From Pseudomonadota bacterium (GTDB lineage Bacteria; CALINM01), in the NCBI GenBank assembly GCA_026415985.1, contig JAOAGA010000056.1, forward strand, positions 1 through 11,784: DNA of 11,784 nucleotides. The letters run 5' to 3'. Positions 1 through 7,231 of the stretch are shown here, piece by piece. Numbering within the stretch: the first letter of the stretch is position 1; each line of letters opens with the position of its first letter. The position numbers were made by a program, and so were the translations under genes. Below the pieces are notes generated by a model. That model worked only from the letters and a program-made list of their open reading frames with translations. It was not told where the DNA came from and searched no databases.

Positions 1-1
1 G

Positions 2-736
2 TTCAGGATGAAGCTTTTAGGGGCGGAAGTTGTTCCTGTTTATTCCGGCAGTAAAACATTGAAAGATGCAATAAATGAAGCCCTAAGAGACTGGGTTACC
101 AATGTATCCGATACACACTATGTTATCGGAACGGTCTTTGGTCCCCATCCTTACCCCGAGATGGTAAGGGAGTTTCAGTCCGTTATAGGCATTGAAACTT
201 TCAGGCAGATTAAAAAATCAGAGGGCAAACTTCCTGATTTCGTAGTTGCCTGTGTTGGCGGTGGCAGTAATGCAATAGGAATATTTTATCCTTTTCTTGA
301 TAAAAGGCACGTAAAGCTTATAGGCGTAGAAGCAGGAGGATTAGGGATAGAATCAGGTAAACATGCGTCGAGATTCAGCGGAGGAAGCATTGGTGTTTTT
401 CAGGGCACAAAAAGCTATCTTCTGCAGGATAAGAACGGTCAGATACTTACCACTCATTCCATATCTGCAGGCCTTGATTATGCAAGTGTTGGTCCTGAGC
501 ATTCATACCTTTTTGAGTCAGGAAGGGCTGAATATACCTATGCAACGGATGATGAGGCACTTAATGCCTTTAAGCTTTTATCTGAAACAGAAGGAATAAT
601 CCCTGCATTAGAAAGTAGCCATGCCCTTGCATATATTATAAAAAATGCTAATATTTTAAAAGACAAGCTTGTAATTGTTAATCTTTCCGGCAGAGGTGAT
701 AAAGACGTTTCTTATGTCAGTGAGATATTAAGATGA
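2..736 (+). CDS. trpB: tryptophan synthase beta subunit, 5'-truncated by the window edge
   Basis: TrpB is the PLP enzyme that joins indole (channelled from TrpA) and L-serine to make tryptophan in the cytoplasmic alpha2beta2 complex. Only about the last 244 codons are present. The frame is open to the left edge, with Phe-Arg before the first visible Met (position 8), so that Met is internal. Counting from it, the PLP-phosphate loop GGGSNA is at residues 84-89. Further on are the [12 protein letters not shown] segment, the [12 protein letters not shown] segment holding the conserved Glu near PLP, and SGRGDKD at 227-233, whose Ser contacts the PLP ring nitrogen. The catalytic Schiff-base Lys and the COMM-domain start lie outside the window. 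The usual Pro in GLDxPSVGP is Ala here, a mild variation. The stop overlaps the trpA start as ATGA, which suggests translational coupling. Identification is certain; only completeness is unknown. Confidence 0.97.
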   Translation, partial: FRMKLLGAEVVPVYSGSKTLKDAINEALRDWVTNVSDTHYVIGTVFGPHPYPEMVREFQSVIGIETFRQIKKSEGKLPDFVVACVGGGSNAIGIFYPFLDKRHVKLIGVEAGGLGIESGKHASRFSGGSIGVFQGTKSYLLQDKNGQILTTHSISAGLDYASVGPEHSYLFESGRAEYTYATDDEALNAFKLLSETEGIIPALESSHALAYIIKNANILKDKLVIVNLSGRGDKDVSYVSEILR

Positions 737-1527
737 ATCATATAGAGACAGTTTTTAAAAATTTAAAAAAAATCAGGAAAAGGGCTTTCATACCCTATAT
801 AACAGCGGGAGATCCCGATTTAGAGCAAACTTTTAATGCCTTAAAATTTTTTGCTGAAGAAGGGGCAGATATAATTGAGTTAGGGGTCCCCTTTTCTGAC
901 CCGATGGCTGACGGAGAAACAATTCAAAGGGCAATGGAACGGGCTCTTGTATCAAAAACAAACCTGCCGGGGATTCTTCGTTTAGTAAAAAAATTTAAAG
1001 AGAGCTATTCAACCCCGATCATTCTTATGGGATATTATAACCCCTTCTACAAGTATGGTCTTGAAAATTTTGCTAAAGATGCGGTATCAGCAGGAGTAGA
1101 CGGAGTCTTAACAGTTGATTTACCCCCTGAAGAGGCAAGGGAGTTTGTTTCCCTTCTAAAAAAATACAAAATTACCCCTGTCTTTCTCGCTACCCCAACA
1201 AGCGATGTAAAAAGGCTTTTAAAGATTAAAAATTTTGCTAAAGGCTTCATTTACTTTGTTTCTGTAACCGGTGTTACCGGTGAAAGAACTGATTTATCCG
1301 AAGATATTAAGGAAAAACTTAACCTGATAAAAAAGACTATCGGACTTCCTGTTGTTTTAGGATTTGGCATATCAACACCAGAGATTATAAAGAAATTTTA
1401 TAAATATGCCGATGGGTTTGTGGTTGGCAGTGCTATTGTAAAAAGGTGGGAAAGATATATAAAAAGTGGTGACAGAGGGGATTTTGAAAAATTTTTCAGA
1501 GTTATGGTGGAAAGTTGTTATATGTAA
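733..1527 (+). CDS. trpA: tryptophan synthase alpha subunit
   Basis: TrpA cleaves indole-3-glycerol phosphate to indole and glyceraldehyde 3-phosphate and passes the indole through the tunnel to TrpB. The 264-residue TIM barrel is full length (E. coli has 268). The catalytic residues fall at the same numbers as in E. coli: Glu49 in the [11 protein letters not shown] segment and Asp60 in the MADG that follows. Other family landmarks are [10 protein letters not shown], the TVDLPPEE loop, the mobile loop VTGVTGER and the phosphate-binding LGFGIST and GFVVGSAIV segments. The ATG shares ATGA with the trpB stop, and no strong Shine-Dalgarno sequence is seen, so coupled re-initiation is likely. The gene ends just before a stem-loop, so the trp unit may end here. 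All catalytic residues are present. Confidence 0.98.
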   Translation: MNHIETVFKNLKKIRKRAFIPYITAGDPDLEQTFNALKFFAEEGADIIELGVPFSDPMADGETIQRAMERALVSKTNLPGILRLVKKFKESYSTPIILMGYYNPFYKYGLENFAKDAVSAGVDGVLTVDLPPEEAREFVSLLKKYKITPVFLATPTSDVKRLLKIKNFAKGFIYFVSVTGVTGERTDLSEDIKEKLNLIKKTIGLPVVLGFGISTPEIIKKFYKYADGFVVGSAIVKRWERYIKSGDRGDFEKFFRVMVESCYM

Positions 1528-1556
1528 AAGTGAGATAAAACAATTTTTTCTCACTT
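1528..1556 (+). terminator. stem-loop immediately after trpA, possible terminator
   Basis: AAGTGAGA (1528-1535) is exactly complementary to TCTCACTT (1549-1556). After one T-T mismatch four further A-T pairs form (1537-1540 with 1544-1547), leaving a 3-nt loop. The stem starts at the first base after the trpA stop codon. No T-run follows on the + strand, so it is not a standard intrinsic terminator. It could instead slow 3' exonucleases or weaken read-through into the next gene. The inverted repeat is seen; the role is inferred. Confidence 0.4.
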
Positions 1557-1589
1557 GCCCTTGCTTTCACTAAACTTTTTGGGGGAGAT

Positions 1590-2360
1590 ATGCTCATTGA
1601 GGTCTTAGGCTGTTTTGGTGGTGTAGATCCGAAACACAATCCCGTTACCTTGCTACTTGATGATAAAATACTTTTAGACGCTGGCTCTATTGTTTCCGTT
1701 CTCCCTTTGGAGAGACAGAAAAAAATTCAGTCTATTTTTATTTCCCATTCCCATCTTGACCATATAAAGGACCTTTGCTTTTTGGCAGACAATTTTATTA
1801 TGATGGGAAAAGGTCCTGTTAATGTTTATGGTATTCCTGAAGTTCTTGAGATGTTGAAAAAATATGTAATGAATAATAAAATCTGGCCTGATTTTTTTGA
1901 GATTAAGGGGGCAAAGGGGAAAAAGGTCCTGTCCTTAAACCCCATAGAAATAGGCAAACCTATAAAAATTAACGGAAGATACACAATTGAAGCAATATGT
2001 ACAAACCATTCCATAGATTCTTCCGGGTATCTGATAGGATATAATGATAAATACTTTGCCTACACCGGCGATACAGGCCCCTGTCCCTCTTTATGGGAAA
2101 GATTAAATAAAGTAGATAATCTCAGGGCACTTTTTATAGAGGTATCTTTTCCAAGTCAGAACAAAGACCTGGCTTTAATTACCGGACATTTAACACCTTC
2201 ACTTTTAATGGAAGAGTTAAAGAATCTCAAAAATAAAAAAACAAAGATATATATTTTTCATATTAAGCCACCCTTTATGGATAAGATAAAAGAAGAGTTT
2301 TGCCATTTAAGTAATAAACAGGTTACTCTTCTGGAAGACGGTCAAAAGGTTAAAATATAG
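1590..2360 (+). CDS. metallo-beta-lactamase-fold hydrolase, class-II cyclic-nucleotide phosphodiesterase type
   Basis: A 256-residue cytoplasmic metallohydrolase without signal peptide or membrane segment. The metal site is intact: HSHLDH at residues 53-58, His140 (CTNHS), Asp161 (YTGDTG), His200 (TGHLTP) and His224 (HIKPP). The pairing of an IEVSFP segment (183-188) with GHLTP is the pattern I associate with class-II cAMP phosphodiesterases (the yeast Pde1 type) rather than with RNase Z, glyoxalase II or beta-lactamase. The likely reaction is therefore hydrolysis of a 3',5'-cyclic nucleotide, but another phosphodiester substrate is possible. GGGGGAG at 1581-1587 lies just upstream of the ATG and supports this start. 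It sits 62 bases after trpA and 41 before folC, in a position where many bacteria carry accD. No cyclase or cAMP receptor is visible here. The fold is sure, the subfamily likely, the substrate inferred. Confidence 0.85.
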   Translation: MLIEVLGCFGGVDPKHNPVTLLLDDKILLDAGSIVSVLPLERQKKIQSIFISHSHLDHIKDLCFLADNFIMMGKGPVNVYGIPEVLEMLKKYVMNNKIWPDFFEIKGAKGKKVLSLNPIEIGKPIKINGRYTIEAICTNHSIDSSGYLIGYNDKYFAYTGDTGPCPSLWERLNKVDNLRALFIEVSFPSQNKDLALITGHLTPSLLMEELKNLKNKKTKIYIFHIKPPFMDKIKEEFCHLSNKQVTLLEDGQKVKI

Positions 2361-2374
2361 TTTTTCTTTTTTTT
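2344..2374 (+). terminator. weak A-T stem with a T-rich tract after the phosphodiesterase-like gene
   Basis: AAAAGG (2344-2349) can pair with TCTTTT (2365-2370), and inside it AAAA (2352-2355) with TTTT (2361-2364) around a 5-nt loop; a T-run follows. The stem is almost all A-T and overlaps the last codons, so it would be a poor terminator. The T-richness is plain, but termination is only a possibility. Confidence 0.22.
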
Positions 2375-2384
2375 CTGTTCTCTA

Positions 2385-2390
2385 TATAAT
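2385..2390 (+). promoter_or_regulatory. perfect TATAAT -10 element just upstream of folC
   Basis: TATAAT at 2385-2390 ends 11 bases before the folC ATG at 2402. At a 17-base spacing the -35 position reads TTTTCT, which matches TTGACA poorly. If used, transcription would start near 2397, giving a leader of only about 5 nt. That would explain why no Shine-Dalgarno sequence is visible before folC. In DNA this AT-rich a chance hexamer is quite possible. Confidence 0.33.
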
Positions 2391-2401
2391 TTTATCTGAT
2401 T

Positions 2402-3667
2402 ATGGCAAATAATGTATTCCGCTATCTTTACAGCCTTGAGAAATATGGCATTCTTTTGGGTCTCGAAAACATAGAGATTATTCTTTCATTAATCGGCAAT
2501 CCCGAAAAAAAATTAAAGACTGTCCATATTGTCGGCACCAATGGTAAGGGCTCAACTGCATCCTTTCTCTCAAAAATTCTTATGTCCGGGGGATACAAGG
2601 TAGGTGTTTATACATCTCCCCATCTTATTAAATTTAACGAAAGAATTAAGATTAACAACAGGTTAATCAGCGATAAAGACATAGAAAAGATTGCCTTTCA
2701 TATAAAAGAACAAATTGACAAATCCAAACACAAAGAAAGGCCCTATACCTTCTTTGAGGTTACAACCGCCCTTGCCTTTAAGTATTTTTATGAAAAAAAG
2801 GTTGATATTGCGGTGATTGAAGCTGGGCTGGGCGGAAGGCTTGATGCCACAAACGTTTTAAACCCTTTCCTTACTATTATTACAAATGTTGGGTTGGAAC
2901 ATAAGGAGTTTTTAGGTGATACCCTTGAAAAGATTGCCTTTGAGAAGGGATCGGTTATTAAAAAATCAACACCTGTTATAACCGCAGTGGAAGAAAGCGG
3001 TCCTCTTCAAGTAATATCAAATATTGCAGATGAAAGACAGGCGCCCTTGTTTGTTCTTGGCAGAGATTTTAATTTTCAGAGGAAGAATCTTTTTGAGTTT
3101 GATTATCACGGCATTAAGAAAAAACTCAAAAATCTTAAACTTAAAAACCTTATTGGCATTAATCAGTTTAAGAACGCCTCTCTCGCCCTCGCAGGGGTTG
3201 AGATTTTGACAAATAAAGGTTTTAAGCTCTCTTTAGAATCAATAAAAAGCGGTATTTCCAATGCAACGTGGGAGGGTCGCTTTGAAATCATAAGAAAAAG
3301 ACCCCCTTTTATAATAGACGGTGCCCACAACCCCCACGGTGTTAAAGCCCTAATAGAAAATATCAATCATTTCTATCCAGATAAAAGGTTTATATTTATA
3401 CTCAATGTTTTAAAGGACAAGGATATTCACGAGATGATTGATAGCATAATACCCTATGCTACAAACATCTATCTTTGCCCCAACAAAAATGACCGTTCAT
3501 ACTCCGCAGTGGAGTTGAGAAATCTGTTTGCCAATAAAGAACCTTTTCTTGTCTTTGATGATATACCATCTGCTATTGATTTTGCCTTTTCAAAGAGACT
3601 TCCGACAATTTTTACCGGTTCCCTTTACGGAATTGGAGAAGCAAAGGAATATCTCAAAAAATGTTAA
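2402..3667 (+). CDS. folC: folylpolyglutamate synthase / dihydrofolate synthase
   Basis: FolC is a cytoplasmic Mur-ligase-family enzyme that uses ATP to add glutamate to folates, and in many bacteria also joins dihydropteroate and glutamate. The 421 residues match the family length. The ATP P-loop GTNGKGS is at 45-51, followed by SPHL (72-75) and ERI (80-82). TFFE (116-119) and AGLGGRLDATN (141-151) come next. Lys182 in the FEKGSV segment fits the carbamylated lysine. NQFKNASLA (254-262), WEGRFE (290-295), DGAHNPHG (306-313) and FTGSLYGIGE (404-413) complete the central and C-terminal domains. I cannot tell a one-activity from a two-activity enzyme. The chosen ATG gives the usual N-terminus leading into LYSLEKYGI, but no Shine-Dalgarno sequence precedes it. 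The 3' end overlaps lptD by 7 bases, so folC probably heads the folC-lptD-engB-creatininase unit. Confidence 0.96.
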   Translation: MANNVFRYLYSLEKYGILLGLENIEIILSLIGNPEKKLKTVHIVGTNGKGSTASFLSKILMSGGYKVGVYTSPHLIKFNERIKINNRLISDKDIEKIAFHIKEQIDKSKHKERPYTFFEVTTALAFKYFYEKKVDIAVIEAGLGGRLDATNVLNPFLTIITNVGLEHKEFLGDTLEKIAFEKGSVIKKSTPVITAVEESGPLQVISNIADERQAPLFVLGRDFNFQRKNLFEFDYHGIKKKLKNLKLKNLIGINQFKNASLALAGVEILTNKGFKLSLESIKSGISNATWEGRFEIIRKRPPFIIDGAHNPHGVKALIENINHFYPDKRFIFILNVLKDKDIHEMIDSIIPYATNIYLCPNKNDRSYSAVELRNLFANKEPFLVFDDIPSAIDFAFSKRLPTIFTGSLYGIGEAKEYLKKC

Positions 3668-5589
3668 AAAATTTTCTTGTCATAATCTTTTTATTATTTT
3701 CTATCACTTACTCTTATGGCAAAGATGTGGAAATTACTGCAGATGAGCTTTTGATAGACAAAGAACAAGATTTATTTATCGCCAAAGGAAATGTAATTAC
3801 CAATTTTGAAGGCTATACAGTTTATTCCGATAATATCTTCTATGATAAAAAATACGAAATTATTTATATTGAGGGCAAACTCAAGTTTATCAATGATTTT
3901 TTAGGTATCGGAGAAAGTCTAAAGTATGACTTGAAAAATAAGGAGGGATATTTAAGCAGGGTTGATCTCTTCTATTTCTCTCCCGATAAGAAAAGGCAAA
4001 AATTTATAAGCGGTGAAGACATCATTATATATGATAAAGATAACTACAACATTAAAAGAGGTAATTTCAGCAGTTGTGAAGGCGAGAAAAAGGCATGGTA
4101 TATAAAGGGTTCTGATATAAACATTACCTTAGGAGAGTATTTAACAGCAAAAAATGTTACCCTCTATGGTGGTTCTGTTCCTGTAGTTTTTGTTCCCTAT
4201 TTTCTTGCACCCATTAAAAAGGAAAAGGAAACGGGTTTTTTATACCCTTACTTTGGTTTATCAGGAAAAAATGGCTTTATTATGAATCTTCCATACTATT
4301 TCTTTCTTGATGAAAGTTATGACGATACGCTTACTCTTAAAATGAGAACAAAAAATACAATCGGTTTAGATAATGAGTTCAGATACAAACTGTCAAAAAA
4401 TGAAGAAGGAGTTTTAAATCTCTCGTTATATGATAATTACGAGAAAAAAAGAGACTATGGTTTATTAAATTTCAGGCATGCTAAAGATACCTTTCTTAAG
4501 GCAGACTTATATCTTATAAACAGACGTGATTTTTTTTACGAATACAATAATGATATTAATCTCAGAAGTTTACCATTCTTAAGAAGCAGTGCCTTTTACG
4601 AGATTAAGTCCAACCGTGCCCTTTATTCTCTCAATCTTTTTAATGGTTATAATCTAAATCTTAATGAGAAAGACTTTCTGTCTTTATCAATCAACAGGAA
4701 CTCCTTTCCTTTAGGTTTAACCAGAAACTTGTTTTATAATATAGATGGCTCTCTCTCCTATTTTAACAAAGGAAATAAAGATTTTGAGCGAATCTACCTG
4801 TCTCCCTATGGTCTTTACAGATACTCAAAAAATAACTATGATTTATCTTTAAAAATCTTTGCCGATATGAACTATTATAGTGAAGAGCTCAAAGGGGAAC
4901 AAAAAAGAACATACTTAATACTGAACCCTTCAGGAGAAACCTATAAATCTCTTTTGATAGATGATAAATATCTGGCACGTAACTCCCTTAAATTAACAAG
5001 TTTTTTACCCTTCAGGGTTGTAGATGATTTAACCCTTAATAATGATTTAACTGATTTTTTTAACAAATCCAAACGAATAGAATTAGCCCTTCAACAGGAA
5101 ACCATCTCTGTTGAAAGCGGACAGTTATTATATAATCTGAAAATAAGCCAGAGCTATTTTCTTGATGACCTTTATCAGAAAGAAAAATTTTCTGATACCT
5201 CCTTATTGTTCAGAACAATAGCAACTGATATTACATTTGGTCTGCTTGGTGAATATAACCATAAAAGGTCATCTTTTTCGAAATTTTTAGCCTATGGGGA
5301 TTATAAGTCTGATTTTTTTTCTTTTAATCTAAACTATAATAAAAATATAGGACCCTCTGAGTTTATAACGATCTCCCTGACAAAGAAGTTAAATGATAAT
5401 ATTAATACGGGATTATCGGGCAGATATGATCTTTCTGATAAAATACTAAAAGAGACCGGATTGATCTTTGACTATCTTAAAAATTGTTATAGTATCAAGC
5501 TTGATTTGAGAAACAGAAAGGAACCCTCTGAGTTTATTTTCTTGGTTTATATAAATCTATATGGATTGGGAGAGATAAAGTTTGAATAA
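3661..5589 (+). CDS. lptD: LPS-assembly outer-membrane protein LptD
   Basis: LptD is the outer-membrane beta-barrel that, with the lipoprotein LptE, inserts LPS into the outer leaflet; its N-terminal domain receives LPS from the LptA bridge. Residues 1-20 form a signal peptide (hydrophobic core from Phe5, probable cleavage after SYG). Residues about 21-135 are the LptA/OstA-like domain (ITADELLID, AKGNV). The barrel follows, with the family signature VPVVFVPYFLAP (173-184), TGFLYPYFGLSG (191-202) and MNLPYYFF (208-215). It ends in alternating strands up to LYGLGEIKFE. At 642 residues it is shorter than E. coli LptD (784). Only two cysteines exist, Cys139 and Cys609, against four in E. coli. 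The ATG lies inside the folC 3' end with AAGGA at 3642-3646, and its stop shares TAATG with engB. No lptE candidate is in the window. The identification rests on several independent motifs. Confidence 0.93.
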   Translation: MLKNFLVIIFLLFSITYSYGKDVEITADELLIDKEQDLFIAKGNVITNFEGYTVYSDNIFYDKKYEIIYIEGKLKFINDFLGIGESLKYDLKNKEGYLSRVDLFYFSPDKKRQKFISGEDIIIYDKDNYNIKRGNFSSCEGEKKAWYIKGSDINITLGEYLTAKNVTLYGGSVPVVFVPYFLAPIKKEKETGFLYPYFGLSGKNGFIMNLPYYFFLDESYDDTLTLKMRTKNTIGLDNEFRYKLSKNEEGVLNLSLYDNYEKKRDYGLLNFRHAKDTFLKADLYLINRRDFFYEYNNDINLRSLPFLRSSAFYEIKSNRALYSLNLFNGYNLNLNEKDFLSLSINRNSFPLGLTRNLFYNIDGSLSYFNKGNKDFERIYLSPYGLYRYSKNNYDLSLKIFADMNYYSEELKGEQKRTYLILNPSGETYKSLLIDDKYLARNSLKLTSFLPFRVVDDLTLNNDLTDFFNKSKRIELALQQETISVESGQLLYNLKISQSYFLDDLYQKEKFSDTSLLFRTIATDITFGLLGEYNHKRSSFSKFLAYGDYKSDFFSFNLNYNKNIGPSEFITISLTKKLNDNINTGLSGRYDLSDKILKETGLIFDYLKNCYSIKLDLRNRKEPSEFIFLVYINLYGLGEIKFE

Positions 5590-6137
5590 TGAAGGTAAAA
5601 TTTCTTAAAAGTATTTACGATTTTAAAGACTACAAAGGTTTTAATCTTCCCGAGTTTGCCTTTGCGGGCAGATCCAATGTTGGCAAGTCATCATTAATTA
5701 ATACCCTTGTTAATACAAAGATCGCCCATACCAGTAAGACACCCGGAAAAACCCGCGCAATAAATTTTTTTCTAATAGAAGACAAATATGTTCTTGCTGA
5801 CCTGCCCGGTTATGGCTATGCTAAGATCACTAAAGAGGCTCAGCTGAGCTGGAAAGAGCTTATAGAAAACTATATAACCAGCTCAAAAAATCTAAAGATA
5901 CTTTTTATACTTGCAGATATTTCAAGGGGATTGGAAGATGAGGAGCTAACACTGATAGATTGGCTAAAGTATATAAAAAGACCTTACAAAATTATCTTTA
6001 CAAAAACAGACAAATTATCCAGGAATGAGTTAAGAACAAAGATTAACACATATAAAGATCTTTCTCCCCTTTATTTTTCTTCGGTTAATAATGAAGGAAA
6101 AAGAGAGCTTATTAAATTCATAGAGGAGGCACTTTGA
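5589..6137 (+). CDS. engB: EngB/YsxC-type ribosome-biogenesis GTPase
   Basis: EngB (YsxC, YihA) is a small cytoplasmic TRAFAC-class GTPase needed for late assembly of the large ribosomal subunit. All G motifs are present in the 182 residues: G1 GRSNVGKSS at 27-35, the G2 region SKTPGKT at 49-55, G3 DLPGYGYAK at 71-79, G4 TKTD at 138-141, and a G5-like FSS at 163-165. The DLPGYGYAK segment is typical of EngB and separates it from Era and Der. Length is slightly below the usual 190-210, with a short N-terminal tail and no extra domain. The start codon shares one base with the lptD stop (TAATG), and the nearest purine-rich stretch (GGGAG at 5568-5572) is rather distant, so translation is probably coupled to lptD. 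A ribosome-assembly gene inside an envelope/folate cluster fits growth-linked co-expression. No motif is missing. Confidence 0.96.
   Translation: MKVKFLKSIYDFKDYKGFNLPEFAFAGRSNVGKSSLINTLVNTKIAHTSKTPGKTRAINFFLIEDKYVLADLPGYGYAKITKEAQLSWKELIENYITSSKNLKILFILADISRGLEDEELTLIDWLKYIKRPYKIIFTKTDKLSRNELRTKINTYKDLSPLYFSSVNNEGKRELIKFIEEAL
6123..6129 (+). promoter_or_regulatory. Shine-Dalgarno sequence that fixes the creatininase-family start
   Basis: GAGGAGG lies inside the end of engB. It is 7 bases before the ATG at 6137 but only 4 before the in-frame TTG at 6134. The spacing and the stronger codon both favour the ATG. Confidence 0.75.
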
Positions 6138-6874
6138 TGTATCTTTCTGATATTACAATGAAAGAGCTAAAAAATAATATTAAAAAATGCCCTATAGTAA
6201 TTGTTCCTTTGGGCTCATTAGAAGAGCACGGACCTCATCTGCCACTTGCAACAGATACTATTCAGATTATAGAGATATTAAAAACTGTTGAAAAAAAGAC
6301 CGGTGTCTTTATTGCTCCACCGATAAATTACGGAGTTTGCCGAAGCACAGAAGATCATACAGGAACAGTAGGAATTTCTGCAGATACCTTAAGATCTCTG
6401 ATAACTGATTTGCTTATGGAACTTAAAAGACAAGGGTTTAAAGCAGTTTTTTTCATTTCCGGTCATGCAGGAAAGCTACACAGTATTTCTATAATAGAAG
6501 CCTGTGAAAAGTTTATAAAGGCAAACTCTGATATCAGGGTATTTTACTTCTCCGAGCTTGAGCTAATGGGAAAAGAACTATCAGGCATTATTGAGACAGA
6601 TTTTGATTCCCATGCAGGGGAGATTGAGACTTCGAGGATGCTTTATATAGACAGAAACTTAGTAAAAGGTGATATAACAAAAATTCCCGCCGACAAACCT
6701 GCTTTCCCAGCAGGGGAGATTATAAAAGACAAGCTTAAATACTGGAAAAGTGGCGTTTGGGGTGATCCGACAAAGGCGAATATAGAAAAAGGTGAAAAGA
6801 CGCTTACACTTTCGGCAAACAAGATAACAGAAATTATAAAGAAAGTTAAAAGAGAGTTGAGTTCTAAGCCTTAA
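6137..6874 (+). CDS. creatininase-family metal-dependent amidohydrolase
   Basis: A 245-residue cytoplasmic protein of the creatininase family, enzymes that open or cleave cyclic or formyl amides with a dinuclear metal site. Metal ligands line up with the family: Glu29 and His31 in GSLEEHGPHLPL, Asp40 in ATDT, His110 in ISGHAG and Glu162 in DSHAGEIETS, with His159 nearby. The usual NGHGGN segment reads SGHAGK here, so this need not be creatininase itself. Known relatives include creatininase, mycofactocin-system MftE and the archaeal formamide hydrolase ArfB; nothing in the neighbourhood points to one of these pathways. I chose the ATG at 6137 over the TTG at 6134 because GAGGAGG (6123-6129) is ideally spaced. 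The ATG shares one base with the engB stop. The 3' end overlaps the opposing DUF1858 gene by 11 bases. The family is sure; the substrate is unknown. Confidence 0.88.
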   Translation: MYLSDITMKELKNNIKKCPIVIVPLGSLEEHGPHLPLATDTIQIIEILKTVEKKTGVFIAPPINYGVCRSTEDHTGTVGISADTLRSLITDLLMELKRQGFKAVFFISGHAGKLHSISIIEACEKFIKANSDIRVFYFSELELMGKELSGIIETDFDSHAGEIETSRMLYIDRNLVKGDITKIPADKPAFPAGEIIKDKLKYWKSGVWGDPTKANIEKGEKTLTLSANKITEIIKKVKRELSSKP

Positions 6875-7064
6875 CCTCGATAGCCTCGTTTAATTCCTTT
6901 AAAAGCTGGTCAACATTGATTCCGTGAACCATTGCACCCTGTTCAATATTCTCAAACTGTGCAGCATGGCAACCAATACAGCCTAAACCATACCTTACGA
7001 AAACCTGTATTGTCTGGGGATATTTTCTGACAACTTCCTGAAAGGTCATATCTTTTGTAATCAT
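6864..7064 (-). CDS. DUF1858-type small CxxC redox protein
   Basis: A 66-residue soluble protein made of a single DUF1858 domain. The sequence opens with MITKDMTFQEV, then a helix holding a YPQT segment, then GLGCIGCH with Cys29, Cys32 and His33, then AQFENIEQGAMVHGI. This is the pattern of the hybrid-cluster-protein-associated redox-disulfide family and of the ScdA/RIC N-terminal domain. These are linked by genome context to anaerobic redox or nitrosative-stress chemistry; the exact activity is not established. The start is supported by GGAGGA at 7068-7073. Upstream, 7065-7231 is AT-rich and noncoding; I found no convincing promoter or terminator there, so read-through from dnaB is possible. 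No gene for hybrid cluster protein or iron-sulfur repair is nearby. Its 3' end overlaps the creatininase-family gene tail to tail. Family call good, function open. Confidence 0.85.
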   Translation of the reverse strand: MITKDMTFQEVVRKYPQTIQVFVRYGLGCIGCHAAQFENIEQGAMVHGINVDQLLKELNEAIEVKA

Positions 7065-7231
7065 CTTTCCTCCAAAAAAAATCTTTCTTTTATTTAACCA
7101 TAAAAAATTGCTAAATGGAAGATGTTAAATTTAAAACGAACGGCTCATAAATTAAAGGCGGAAGTATTGTTTTATCATAAAGAAATTTCTATAAACCAAA
7201 ATCAGACAGAAGATCTTTTTTTAAATTATCC

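Noticed and set aside
363-599. A 78-codon open frame inside trpB
   Set aside because: It lies wholly within a conserved enzyme in another frame and has no family features.
6134-6136. TTG as start codon of the creatininase-family gene
   Set aside because: The Shine-Dalgarno sequence would be only 4 bases away, while the adjacent ATG at 6137 has the ideal spacing.
7181-7190. Perfect 10-base palindrome AGAAATTTCT between the DUF1858 gene and dnaB
   Set aside because: It is short, A/T-rich and single; such palindromes are expected by chance here and no promoter lies beside it.
7065-7231. Promoter for the DUF1858 gene (TATGAT or TAAATA as -10 candidates)
   Set aside because: No -35-like hexamer lies at a suitable spacing for any of them.
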